From CBDAPU01 sp965198875 (GTDB taxonomy: Bacteria > Pseudomonadota > Gammaproteobacteria > Eutrophobiales > Eutrophobiaceae): a stretch of 64,000 nucleotides of DNA. The stretch spans positions 1,736,001 through 1,800,000 of the forward strand of contig CBDAPU010000001.1 in assembly GCA_965198875.1 (NCBI GenBank), given 5' to 3'. Below the pieces are notes generated by a model that saw nothing but the letters and a program-made list of their open reading frames with translations, ran no database searches and was not told where the DNA came from. The translations under genes and the position numbers were made by a program. Positions 56,719 to 64,000 of the stretch are shown here, one piece after another. The number at the start of each line of letters is the position of its first letter. The first letter of the stretch is position 1.

Positions 56719-58119
56719 CTAAAGATGACGTGGGTCCGTGATAAAACCGGTCAGTGAAGAGGCCGCCACCGTGGCCGGGCTGGCCAGGTGTGAGCGTGCC
56801 CCTCTGCCCTGTCTTCCTTCGAAGTTACGGTTAGTGCTGGTGATGATGCGCTCACCTTTGGCGAAGCCTTCACCGCCCGCATAAAAACACATGGAGCAAC
56901 CGGACTCACGCCACTCAAATCCGGCATTTAAGAATATTTGATCAATGCCTTCCTGCTCGGCTTCCCGTTTAATCTGGCTGGAGCCGGGGACACAGATTGC
57001 TTTCATCCCTGCGGCTATTTTGTTGCCTTTTAAGATCCTGGCCGCATCTCGCAAATCGCTTAAACGGCTATTTGTGCATGAGCCAATAAATGCGGCGTCA
57101 ACGGCGATGCTGTTCATTGCGATGCCGGGATTAAGGCCCATGTAATCCAGCGCCCGTTGCATGGCGAGACGGGTGTTTTGATCATCTGCCTGCTCAGGAT
57201 CCGGAACAGACTCGGAAATGCCCAGGGCATGTTGTGGGCTTGTGCCCCAGGTCACAGTGGGCTCCACATCAGAGCAGTCAACATAAAGCGCTTTGTCGTA
57301 TTTCGCTTCTTTATCAGTGTGTAATTGCCGCCAGTATGTAATTGCCCTCTCCCAGTTATCATCCTTTGGGGTATAGGGCCTACCCGCAACATAGGCCAGG
57401 GTTTTCTCATCGGCGGCGATCAGGCCGGTGAATGCGGAGAACTCAACGGCCATATTGCACAACGTCATTCTGCTCTCAACGGCAAGGGTTTGCACCACAT
57501 CGCCACGAAACTCGATGGCATAACCAGCGCCACCGGTAGCTGAGTGCATGCGGATCAAATGCAGGATAATGTCCTTGGCGGTGACGCCGACAGCTAATTT
57601 TCCATTTAAGTGAACGCACATCTGCTGAGGTTTGAGGACTTTTAATGTTTCGGTGGCCAGGGCATGTTCGCAATCACTGGAGCCGATCCCCCAGGCCATT
57701 GCGCCCAGCGCGCCTAAGGTGCAGGTATGGCTATCCGGACAGACGATGGTGAGTCCGGGTAGAGAAATACCCTGCTCTGCCGAGATGACATGGGAGATCC
57801 CCTGGCGTGGGTCGTGAATATCAAACAGGGTAATGCCGGCCTCCCTTGTCGCCTGACGTGTGCTGATAATAAACTGTTCGCCACCGGGCATGGTGGTGTC
57901 ATCTGTACGGCCTGGAAACGTATCGATGATATGATCCATCGTACAAAAGACATGCCCGGGATTTCTCACCGCACGTTTTGAGGAGGCCATACTGGCGAGG
58001 GCAATGCTGCCTGTACGTTCATGCAGGAAAATCCTGTCTATGTGCAACAGGGCGGAGCCATCGTCTAATTCCCTGATCAGATGAGCGTCCCAGATTTTGT
58101 CAAACAGTGTTTTTGGCAT
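56719..58119 (-). CDS. LeuC-like hydratase/dehydratase large subunit ([4Fe-4S])
   Basis: The 466-residue aconitase-superfamily protein holds the iron-sulfur ligands in FIGSCTNSRLSDLRDAARIL and SGCSMCFYAGG. It also has VCPDSHTCTLGALGAMAWGI and the end STNRNFEGRQGRGARSHLAS. It starts MPKTLFDKIWDAHLIRELDD, as in LeuC. It adds water to or removes it from branched dicarboxylates. Its promoter region carries an operator palindrome, which places it in the catabolic regulon rather than in amino-acid control. Confidence 0.92.
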   Translation of the reverse strand: MPKTLFDKIWDAHLIRELDDGSALLHIDRIFLHERTGSIALASMASSKRAVRNPGHVFCTMDHIIDTFPGRTDDTTMPGGEQFIISTRQATREAGITLFDIHDPRQGISHVISAEQGISLPGLTIVCPDSHTCTLGALGAMAWGIGSSDCEHALATETLKVLKPQQMCVHLNGKLAVGVTAKDIILHLIRMHSATGGAGYAIEFRGDVVQTLAVESRMTLCNMAVEFSAFTGLIAADEKTLAYVAGRPYTPKDDNWERAITYWRQLHTDKEAKYDKALYVDCSDVEPTVTWGTSPQHALGISESVPDPEQADDQNTRLAMQRALDYMGLNPGIAMNSIAVDAAFIGSCTNSRLSDLRDAARILKGNKIAAGMKAICVPGSSQIKREAEQEGIDQIFLNAGFEWRESGCSMCFYAGGEGFAKGERIITSTNRNFEGRQGRGARSHLASPATVAASSLTGFITDPRHL

Positions 58120-58180
58120 TTCCCGAGAAACAGTGTTGTGCCATAGCGGTCGTGATCAAGACTGTATATTCCAGATAATT

Positions 58181-58200
58181 ATGCTATAAAAGTATATCAT
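58181..58200. promoter_or_regulatory. Palindromic operator between the leuC-like and cyclic-amidohydrolase genes
   Basis: ATGCTATA-AAAG-TATATCAT matches the consensus with one change in each half (C for T, T for A). It lies 62 bp before the leuC-like start and 32 bp before the GTG at 58232. Confidence 0.75.
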
Positions 58201-58231
58201 TATAGCTTTAATAGAAGGCACGGAGAACATC

Positions 58232-59695
58232 GTGGCGGGTGAAATTGATTTAATCATTAAAGACATAAAGCTGGTGAGGCCGAATAATGGCACGGTAGAT
58301 AGCTGTGATATTGCTGTTGCCGGGGGTAAGTTTGTGGATGTTTCAGCAAACATTGATCCGTCAACGGCAAAGCAGGTGGTCGATGGGAGAGGTCTGCTGG
58401 CGTTTCCCGGCGCCGTGGACGCCCATATGCACACCGGGATTTATGCGCCTTTGGCTGAGGACGCCCTCAGTGAGAGCCGTGCGGCGGCCATGGGCGGGGT
58501 CACCTCAAGCCTGAACTATATGCGTACTGGTATGTACTACCTTAACAAAGGCGGGCCTTATCGCGCATTTTTCCCTGAAGTGTTGTCCATATCATCGGGC
58601 CGTTTTCATGTTGACTATGCCTATCACCTGGCGCCTATGAGCGCAGAGCATATTGATGAGATCGAAGATCTGATCGAGAAACATGGGATCATGTCTTTTA
58701 AGATTTTTATGTTTTATGGCTCTCATGGGTTGCATGGGAGATCCGATGAGCAAAGTGATTTTCTGATGATCGGTAAAGATGAGCGTTATGACTTCGCCCA
58801 TTTTGAGTTTGTTATGCGAGGCATACACAAGGCCATGGAGCGGTTTCCCGATAAAGCCGAACAAATTAGTCTGAGTATGCACTGCGAGACGGCGGAAATC
58901 ATGCGCGCCTATACGCAGATTGTGGAGGCGGAAGGTAAGTTAAAGGGATTGCCGGCATACCATGCTTGCCGGCCGCCCCATTCTGAGGGACTGGCCATTT
59001 TTATCGCATCGTATCTTGCCCATGAGACGCATTGCGTGAATATCAATTTATTGCATTTATCTTCACGCAAGGCGGTTGAAGCGGCCCTGTTAATGGCTGA
59101 GGTATTCCCGCATATTAGTTTTCGCCGTGAGGTGACCATCGGCCATCTCATGCTGGATATCAATGCCGAGTGTGGCAACCTGGCCAAAGTGAACCCGCCT
59201 ATTCGTCCTCGTGAAGATGTTGAATATCTCTGGCAGATGTTATTGGACAGAAAACTGGACTGGGTGGTGAGTGATCATGCCTGTTGCAAACATGAGATGA
59301 AAGTGAACCCGCAAACACCGGAGAATGTTTTCCTGGCCAAATCCGGTTTTGGCGGGACAGAGTATTTACTGCCGGCGCTTGTCAGTGAAGGCACAAAAAG
59401 AGGCATGAGTCTCAATCATATTGCCGAGCTGGTGAGTTACAATCCAGCCAAACGTTATGGCTTAAATAACAAGGGCGATATAGCGCCCGGTTACGATGCC
59501 GATGTTGTTTTAATCGATCCCAATGATAGTTGGGTGATACAGGCGCAGGGCTCTGAGTCCATGCAGGGTTATACGCCTTTTGAGGGAATAGAGTTATCTG
59601 CAAAAATAAAACAGACGTATTTGCGCGGCCAGTTGATCTACGATGGCCATGTCGTTGGCGAGCCCAGGGGTCGGTATTTAAGCCGGCCTTATTAA
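58232..59695 (+). CDS. Cyclic amidohydrolase (dihydropyrimidinase/hydantoinase/allantoinase-like)
   Basis: This 487-residue metal-dependent TIM-barrel enzyme starts at GTG with GGAG upstream. The motifs are in order: PGAVDAHMHTG (two metal His), MSFKIFMFYG (carboxylated Lys bridging two metals), LSMHCETAEI, LLHLSSRKAV (metal His) and WVVSDHACC (metal Asp). It hydrolyses a cyclic amide, imide or ureide bond. Divergent from the LeuCD-like genes across one operator, it could open a maleimide- or hydantoin-like ring, giving a half-amide for later steps (inference). Confidence 0.9.
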   Translation: MAGEIDLIIKDIKLVRPNNGTVDSCDIAVAGGKFVDVSANIDPSTAKQVVDGRGLLAFPGAVDAHMHTGIYAPLAEDALSESRAAAMGGVTSSLNYMRTGMYYLNKGGPYRAFFPEVLSISSGRFHVDYAYHLAPMSAEHIDEIEDLIEKHGIMSFKIFMFYGSHGLHGRSDEQSDFLMIGKDERYDFAHFEFVMRGIHKAMERFPDKAEQISLSMHCETAEIMRAYTQIVEAEGKLKGLPAYHACRPPHSEGLAIFIASYLAHETHCVNINLLHLSSRKAVEAALLMAEVFPHISFRREVTIGHLMLDINAECGNLAKVNPPIRPREDVEYLWQMLLDRKLDWVVSDHACCKHEMKVNPQTPENVFLAKSGFGGTEYLLPALVSEGTKRGMSLNHIAELVSYNPAKRYGLNNKGDIAPGYDADVVLIDPNDSWVIQAQGSESMQGYTPFEGIELSAKIKQTYLRGQLIYDGHVVGEPRGRYLSRPY

Positions 59696-60025
59696 AACCT
59701 GTAACAACCGTGCCCGAACCGCAAGCCCGCTGGTGTTGTTATCTGGATAATTTTCATCTTGGGAGTCTGACTGTCGATCAAGGCCAGGGGCACCATCTCG
59801 TCATTGAATTCTTCGGCCTGTGGTTGAAGCTGATCGGTATCATTGACGGAATAGACTACATGCAGTGTACCTAATGCCGGGGCCATGGGATCAGGATAGC
59901 GATCATTGCCGACAGCCCTCCGGTATTCCACCAGTTCAATGCGATCAAACCCATTATCGGGCTCTCCTGGTACAGGCATAAAAGGCCAGCACCCCCAGGC
60001 AGATCAGCCATTTTCTATTTCAGGG
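59692..60025 (-). pseudogene. Small lipoprotein-like gene, degenerate
   Basis: A signal-like stretch KWLICLGVLAFYACT (about 60020-59975) with Cys after FYA lacks an in-frame start. A frameshift near 59970 leads into EPDNGFDRIELVEYRRAVGN and a frame that ends at 59692 (GLRFGHGCYRF). No family is recognised. It overlaps the end of the cyclic amidohydrolase gene by 4 bp on the opposite strand. Confidence 0.35.
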
Positions 60026-60526
60026 TCGGCGAATAAAAAGACTCACAATTCGGCAACCCTGATAGCTGATCATAAAGACCCCATGCTTTGTTCATGTTGG
60101 GCACAGTGGTCACTAATGGGCCTGTACCGGAAAAACCCTTTCGGTAGGCAAGAGGGGCGCCATGGAACAACACAGACAGCTTGCCCGGGAATAACGATAG
60201 CCGATTGATGCGCTGATGAAAGCAGGGATCACCCATCTGAGAAGCGATAATATGGAGTCGACATAAATCGACTATCAGTTATGAGATGCACCGAATGATT
60301 GGGCTTGAGCGACCGCCTGTTCATATTGCAGACGAGATGCTTCGATCTTTTCCTAATCGGCCTCACCGAAGTATTTTTGATGATCTCCAGCAAGTCAATC
60401 AGGCATGTTCCACCCTAAAACCATCGCTTTATTGCTTTTTCAAATGGTTGCCGTCAGTGGTTTGCAAAACGTTTGTATTCCCGTAAGCTACCTCGCCTTA
60501 AAAACGCATAGTAAGCATATTTTTCA
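60026..60526. other. Intergenic region, no gene recognised
   Basis: About 500 bp with only short frames lacking ribosome-binding sites. I see no repeat, tRNA or clear promoter here. It separates the catabolic cluster from the sulfotransferase-like gene. Confidence 0.4.
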
Positions 60527-61512
60527 ATGAACATCATATTAGAGAGGCTCAGCCAAATGAAAACATGGGCTAAGATAAAAATAGCATCATTTTTAATGAG
60601 ATTAACGCCTTTCGCCCTGAAAAGAGCAAGTTTTATGAAAATCAACGCAAATAATACATGTTTTCGTTTTTTGTTTTCACAGGGCAAGGTGGGATCAACG
60701 ACTTTGAAAAGGGAAATTAGACGATATTTTCAGCCAAATAAACGTTGTTTCGCCATCAAGGAAGGTGGGTTTTCTGTGGATTATGGGGGGCTATACAGGT
60801 TTGGATATACCTTCTCCAGCACCCATGATCTGGGCAAGCTGATCCGATCGGTTTTCTTTGATACGACATCACCCCCCCCCCCCCCCCCCCCCGAGCAACC
60901 TTAAAAGTGCTCATTCCTCTCAGGGATCCGTTTAGCCATCTGGTGGCCTATTTTTTTCAAGTGCCGGATGAGCGCCTGGGTGAGACACTCTATCAACAAT
61001 GTCTTGTAAATGATCGACACATATCCTCCGCCACGGCTGCTGAGCTCAGAGAGAAGTTTAATCAATTTATGCGCTTTCAGCTAAAGCAGGCGGAGGACAA
61101 TCCGGAGAGAAGTATTCTCGGTAAAGTATGGGTGGATGTGGTTGTCTCTCAGTATTTTGGTTTGGATATCAGTGAGGTATTTGAAAAATCCGATCTGTCC
61201 AGGGGCTATATTCAAATAGACCCGGAGCATCTTCCAAACGTCAGTCTTTTATTTATGCAATATGATCTGGCCGATGCGGTAAAAGAAAACGTCATTGGGG
61301 ATTTCCTGGCGCTCCCTCAATTCAAGATAAAGACAAGATGCAATGTGGGTGAGAAGAAGGTGACCAAGCATCTGTACAGGTATTTCAAAGAGCATATAAA
61401 GTTTACTCAAAAAGAATATGATGCGGTTTGCGAGTCCAGGTTTTACAACGCTTTTTATACCGATGAGATGCGGCGGGCATTTGCAAAACAATGGGTTGAC
61501 AAGACGATGTGA
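60527..61512 (+). pseudogene. Sulfotransferase-like/capsule-associated protein, frame interrupted at a poly-C tract
   Basis: The first frame (60527-60904) holds a P-loop-like cofactor site FLFSQGKVGSTTLKREI, as in PAPS-dependent sulfotransferases. It ends after seven Pro codons from a run of 21 C with EQP-stop. The next frame (to 61512) continues RATLKVLIPLRDPFSHLVAY, the second conserved sulfotransferase-like motif (RDPF), then a helical domain to FAKQWVDKTM. A run of 22 or 19 C would join both into one protein of about 328 residues. The family includes capsule-modifying proteins, so a surface role is likely. It is read here as OFF, or as a sequence-length error. Confidence 0.7.
60872..60892. 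repeat. Homopolymer of 21 C inside the sulfotransferase-like gene
   Basis: The run begins exactly on a codon boundary of the upstream frame (seven Pro codons). Adding one or deleting two C joins it to the downstream frame. The length is extreme for a free-living genome and is typical of phase-variable contingency tracts. Confidence 0.9.
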
Positions 61513-61733
61513 GTTTAGAAAAAAGTCAATTTCTTGAAAATGGATGATGGCATCGCCAGACGGCCACCACAACGCTTCATCCTTATCTCAAAGGCCGCCC
61601 ATGAAGCGGCAGGCTTTGTGCAAACCAGGCGCTTCAAAAAGTCCACGCCTTGCACGAGGTAGAACCGGCCTCATTTTAAGGCCGGCCCTGAACCCTCTCT
61701 CCACGATGCCCTGGATTTGTTAAACTCGCCTGC

Positions 61734-62768
61734 ATGTTGCTTGATGATTTTCGTTTTGATCTGCCGGAGGAGCTGATCGCCCAGTATCCATCTCCCCGGC
61801 GGGATCAAAGCCGTTTGCTCATGCTCGATGGCGCCACCGGCGAGTATGTTGATCAAACATTCACCCAATTAGTGGGGCTGATCAACCCGGGTGATCTGCT
61901 CATCTTCAATGATACCCGCGTCATACCGGCGAGATTATTCGGGCGTAAACCAACCGGGGGGCGGGTTGAGATAGTCATTGAACGCCTGCTGGATGACAGG
62001 CACTGTTTGGCGCAGATCCGTGCGGGTAAAGCCCCGAAGGAAGGCAGCAGGATAGTGATCGCCGATAAGACCGAGCTTGAGGTGACGGGGCGATGTCAGG
62101 GGTTTTTTGTTTTAAGATCGTTACCTGATCAAGCGCTAACCGACATATTGCAAGCGCAGGGTCATACGCCTTTGCCGCCGTACATCAAGCGCCCTGGCGA
62201 GCCGCTTGACGCCCATCGGTATCAGACTGTCTATGCCAGAGAAGACGGCGCAGTGGCGGCGCCGACGGCGGGTTTGCATTTCACCGATGCGCTCATTGCC
62301 GAGATTGAGAGAAAAGGGGCGAGATGTGTTTACGTCACGTTGCATGTGGGGGCGGGCACATTTCGGCCTGTCCGGGATGAGGTGATTGAAAACCACCAGA
62401 TCCACAGTGAGAGATGTGAGGTGAGTGAGCAGGTTTGTGAGCACATACGCAAGACAAAAAAAGCAGGTAACCGCATCATCGCAGTTGGGACCACATCAGT
62501 AAGGAGTCTGGAGGCGGCCTCCGTTACCGGCGACATCGAACCCTTCCGGGGGGAGACCGATATTTATATTTATCCGGGATTTCAATTTCAAACGGTGGAT
62601 GCGATGATCACGAATTTCCATCTGCCGGCGTCAACATTGTTCATTCTCGTTTGTGCCTTTGCCGGTTATGAGAAGACGATGCGCGCATACGAACATGCCA
62701 TTGCCGAGAAATACCGCTTTTTCAGCTATGGTGACGCCATGTTCATCACCAGGGAAGCGGTGATTTAG
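61734..62768 (+). CDS. queA: S-adenosylmethionine:tRNA ribosyltransferase-isomerase QueA
   Basis: QueA transfers the ribosyl part of SAM to preQ1 in tRNA, making epoxyqueuosine. The 344-residue protein starts MLLDDFRFDLPEELIAQYPS and has NDTRVIPARLFG, AAPTAGLHFTDALI, HVGAGTFRPV and NFHLPASTLFILVCAF. It lies 29 bp before tgt, as in most proteobacteria. The 220 bp upstream hold a CCGGCCT/AGGCCGG hairpin (around 61665-61685) without a T run. Confidence 0.97.
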   Translation: MLLDDFRFDLPEELIAQYPSPRRDQSRLLMLDGATGEYVDQTFTQLVGLINPGDLLIFNDTRVIPARLFGRKPTGGRVEIVIERLLDDRHCLAQIRAGKAPKEGSRIVIADKTELEVTGRCQGFFVLRSLPDQALTDILQAQGHTPLPPYIKRPGEPLDAHRYQTVYAREDGAVAAPTAGLHFTDALIAEIERKGARCVYVTLHVGAGTFRPVRDEVIENHQIHSERCEVSEQVCEHIRKTKKAGNRIIAVGTTSVRSLEAASVTGDIEPFRGETDIYIYPGFQFQTVDAMITNFHLPASTLFILVCAFAGYEKTMRAYEHAIAEKYRFFSYGDAMFITREAVI

Positions 62769-62797
62769 GAGATCATAACAACACAATTTATCCTTAG

Positions 62798-63904
62798 GTG
62801 AAGTTCGAATTATTAAACACCGATGCAGCGGCACGTCGTGGTCGTATTACACTCTCGCGCGGCACGATTGAAACACCGGTGTTTATGCCTGTGGGCACCT
62901 ACGGTGCGGTCAAAGGCATGACGCCGGAGGAATTACTGGGGTTAGGCAGCCAGATCATACTTGGCAATGCCTTTCATTTGATGTTGCGCCCAAGCACGGA
63001 AGTGATCGAACGACACGGCGGCCTGCACGGCTTCATGCACTGGCCAGGGCCGATATTAACCGACTCAGGCGGGTTTCAGGTGTTCAGCCTGGCGAGTTCA
63101 CGCAAGATCACAGATGAAGGCGTGCATTTTCGCTCACCAGTGAACGGTGATAACGTGTTTCTGGGCCCGGAGCAATCAATACAGATCCAGCATAGCCTGA
63201 GCTCGGACATCATGATGATCTTTGATGACTGCACGCCTTATCCGGCAACCGAGGCGCAGGCAAAAAAATCCATGGAACTGTCATTGCGCTGGGCGATGCG
63301 TTGCAGGGAGATGCACGGCGATCATCCCTCGGCGTTGTTCGCCATTGTCCAGGGGGGGATGTTTGCAGCGCTGAGAGAGGAGTCCGCAAAAGAACTGGTG
63401 GCGATGGGGTTTGATGGTTATGCCATTGGCGGGTTATCCGTGGGCGAGCCGGTGGAGATGATGATGGAAGTGACGGCGCATACAACAGCTTTCATGCCAA
63501 AGGACAAGCCGCGCTATTTGATGGGGGTGGGCAGACCGGAAGATATGGTTGAGTGCGTATTGCGGGGTATAGACATGTTTGATTGCGTCATGCCGACACG
63601 CAACGCCCGTAACGGGCACCTGTTCACGAGCCGGGGCGATATCAAAATACGTAACGCCAAACATCGAAACAGTGACGCCCCCCTGGATGAGGCGTGTGGT
63701 TGTTATACTTGCAGGCATTACAGCCGCGCCTATTTACATCACCTGGATAAAACCGGTGAAATGCTCGGCGCCCGCCTGAACACCTGGCACAACCTGCATT
63801 ATTATCACACCTTGCTGAGGGAGCTGCGGGCAGCCATAGCAGGGCGGTATCTCACTGCATTTGTGGGCGAGTTTTATGCAAAGCGTAAAAAGATCAGTGG
63901 ATGA
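62798..63904 (+). CDS. tgt: tRNA-guanine transglycosylase Tgt
   Basis: Tgt exchanges guanine 34 for preQ1 in GUN tRNAs. The GTG start at 62798 gives 368 residues beginning VKFELLNTDAAARRGRITLS. The catalytic region has LTDSGGFQVFSLA and DMFDCVMPTRNARNG (nucleophilic Asp). The zinc site is CGCYTCRHYSRAYLHHL with the expected Cys3His pattern. It is the second gene of the queuosine pair. Confidence 0.97.
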   Translation: MKFELLNTDAAARRGRITLSRGTIETPVFMPVGTYGAVKGMTPEELLGLGSQIILGNAFHLMLRPSTEVIERHGGLHGFMHWPGPILTDSGGFQVFSLASSRKITDEGVHFRSPVNGDNVFLGPEQSIQIQHSLSSDIMMIFDDCTPYPATEAQAKKSMELSLRWAMRCREMHGDHPSALFAIVQGGMFAALREESAKELVAMGFDGYAIGGLSVGEPVEMMMEVTAHTTAFMPKDKPRYLMGVGRPEDMVECVLRGIDMFDCVMPTRNARNGHLFTSRGDIKIRNAKHRNSDAPLDEACGCYTCRHYSRAYLHHLDKTGEMLGARLNTWHNLHYYHTLLRELRAAIAGRYLTAFVGEFYAKRKKISG

Positions 63905-63911
63905 TGTCCCC

Positions 63912-64000
63912 ATGATAAAACCCCTGGCAAAACAGATGGCCAACGCCTGCTCCAGGCTTCTGATCAGCCATTACGCCTGGTGTCTCATCGCCTCGGCCCT
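63912..64000 (+). CDS. Start of an unidentified gene at the right edge
   Basis: The ATG at 63912, 7 bp after tgt, opens a frame to the window end (MIKPLAKQMANACSRLLISH...). The hydrophobic stretch after residue 20 could be a membrane or signal segment. Tgt is usually followed by yajC-secD-secF, but this start does not look like YajC to me. It is too short for assignment. Confidence 0.25.
   Translation, partial: MIKPLAKQMANACSRLLISHYAWCLIASA

Noticed and set aside
56081..58119. Assignment as leucine-biosynthesis leuCD
   Set aside because: The family match is good, but leuA and leuB are absent nearby and an operator of the catabolic regulon lies in the promoter, so the gene symbols were withheld.
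61660..61690. CCGGCCT/AGGCCGG hairpin before queA as a terminator
   Set aside because: No T run follows on either strand, so it does not meet the pattern of a rho-independent terminator.
1..64000. CRISPR array
   Set aside because: No regularly spaced direct repeats and no cas-like genes were seen; the repeat pairs found are isolated.
1..64000. Complete insertion sequence with intact transposase
   Set aside because: No transposase reading frame was recognised; only a possible 144-bp MITE-like element and recombinase remains are present.

Overview
The window looks like a piece of a gammaproteobacterial chromosome. The core-gene order pncC-recA-recX-alaS-lysC-csrA-tRNA-Ser matches the Pseudomonas-type arrangement, and queA-tgt closes the right end. 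Many genes carry single-base frameshifts or in-frame stops. One is the essential alaS, so part of this damage may be sequencing or assembly indels. Other loci (monooxygenase, glyoxalase, recombinase, nuclease, one TonB receptor) carry several independent lesions and are real pseudogenes.

Region 1 (1-12.3 kb) is the right part of a type 1 BREX phage-defence locus: pglX (frameshifted), pglZ and brxL. Between pglX and pglZ sit a ParD antitoxin, a ParE stump and a TIR-domain protein. After brxL come a broken NucS-like nuclease, an inverted serine-recombinase fragment and a small HTH protein. Region 2 (12.7-19.2 kb) is a type III restriction-modification locus. Its mod and res genes are separated by three small genes, one of them encoding a nucleoside-deoxyribosyltransferase/TIR-like protein. 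The res gene overlaps the housekeeping gene tadA by 8 bp, so the defence block abuts the core genome directly.

Region 3 (19.2-27.2 kb) is housekeeping: tadA, pncC, recA, recX, alaS (frameshifted), a small conserved gene, lysC, csrA and tRNA-Ser(GCU). Region 4 (27.2-35.5 kb) is decayed or sparse: remnants of a two-domain VOC protein and an FAD monooxygenase, a Uma2 nuclease-like gene, a broken lipoprotein gene, and a membrane-anchored tail-collar-like protein.

Region 5 (32.5-59.7 kb) is a large catabolic cluster: TonB receptor, MFS transporter, NADP oxidoreductase, FAD-linked oxidase, a tandem alpha/beta-hydrolase-fold protein, cupin, aldehyde dehydrogenase, nitrilase-fold protein, NicO-type metal permease, acyl-CoA synthetase, amidohydrolase, VOC protein, HMG-CoA-lyase-like enzyme, CaiB/BaiF CoA-transferase, LeuCD-like hydratase and a cyclic amidohydrolase. 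Six near-identical 18-20 bp palindromes (ATGTTATA-N4-TATAACAT) lie in its promoter regions, five of them between divergent genes. They tie the cluster into one regulon whose repressor gene is not in the window. My inference is a route of ring or imide opening, then hydration of a substituted maleate, CoA activation and a retro-aldol-type cleavage.

Region 6 (59.7-64 kb) holds a sulfotransferase-like gene interrupted by a run of 21 C, then queA, tgt and the start of an unidentified gene. The TonB receptor also contains a homopolymer (14 G on the + strand), so the two surface-related genes are candidates for slipped-strand phase variation.
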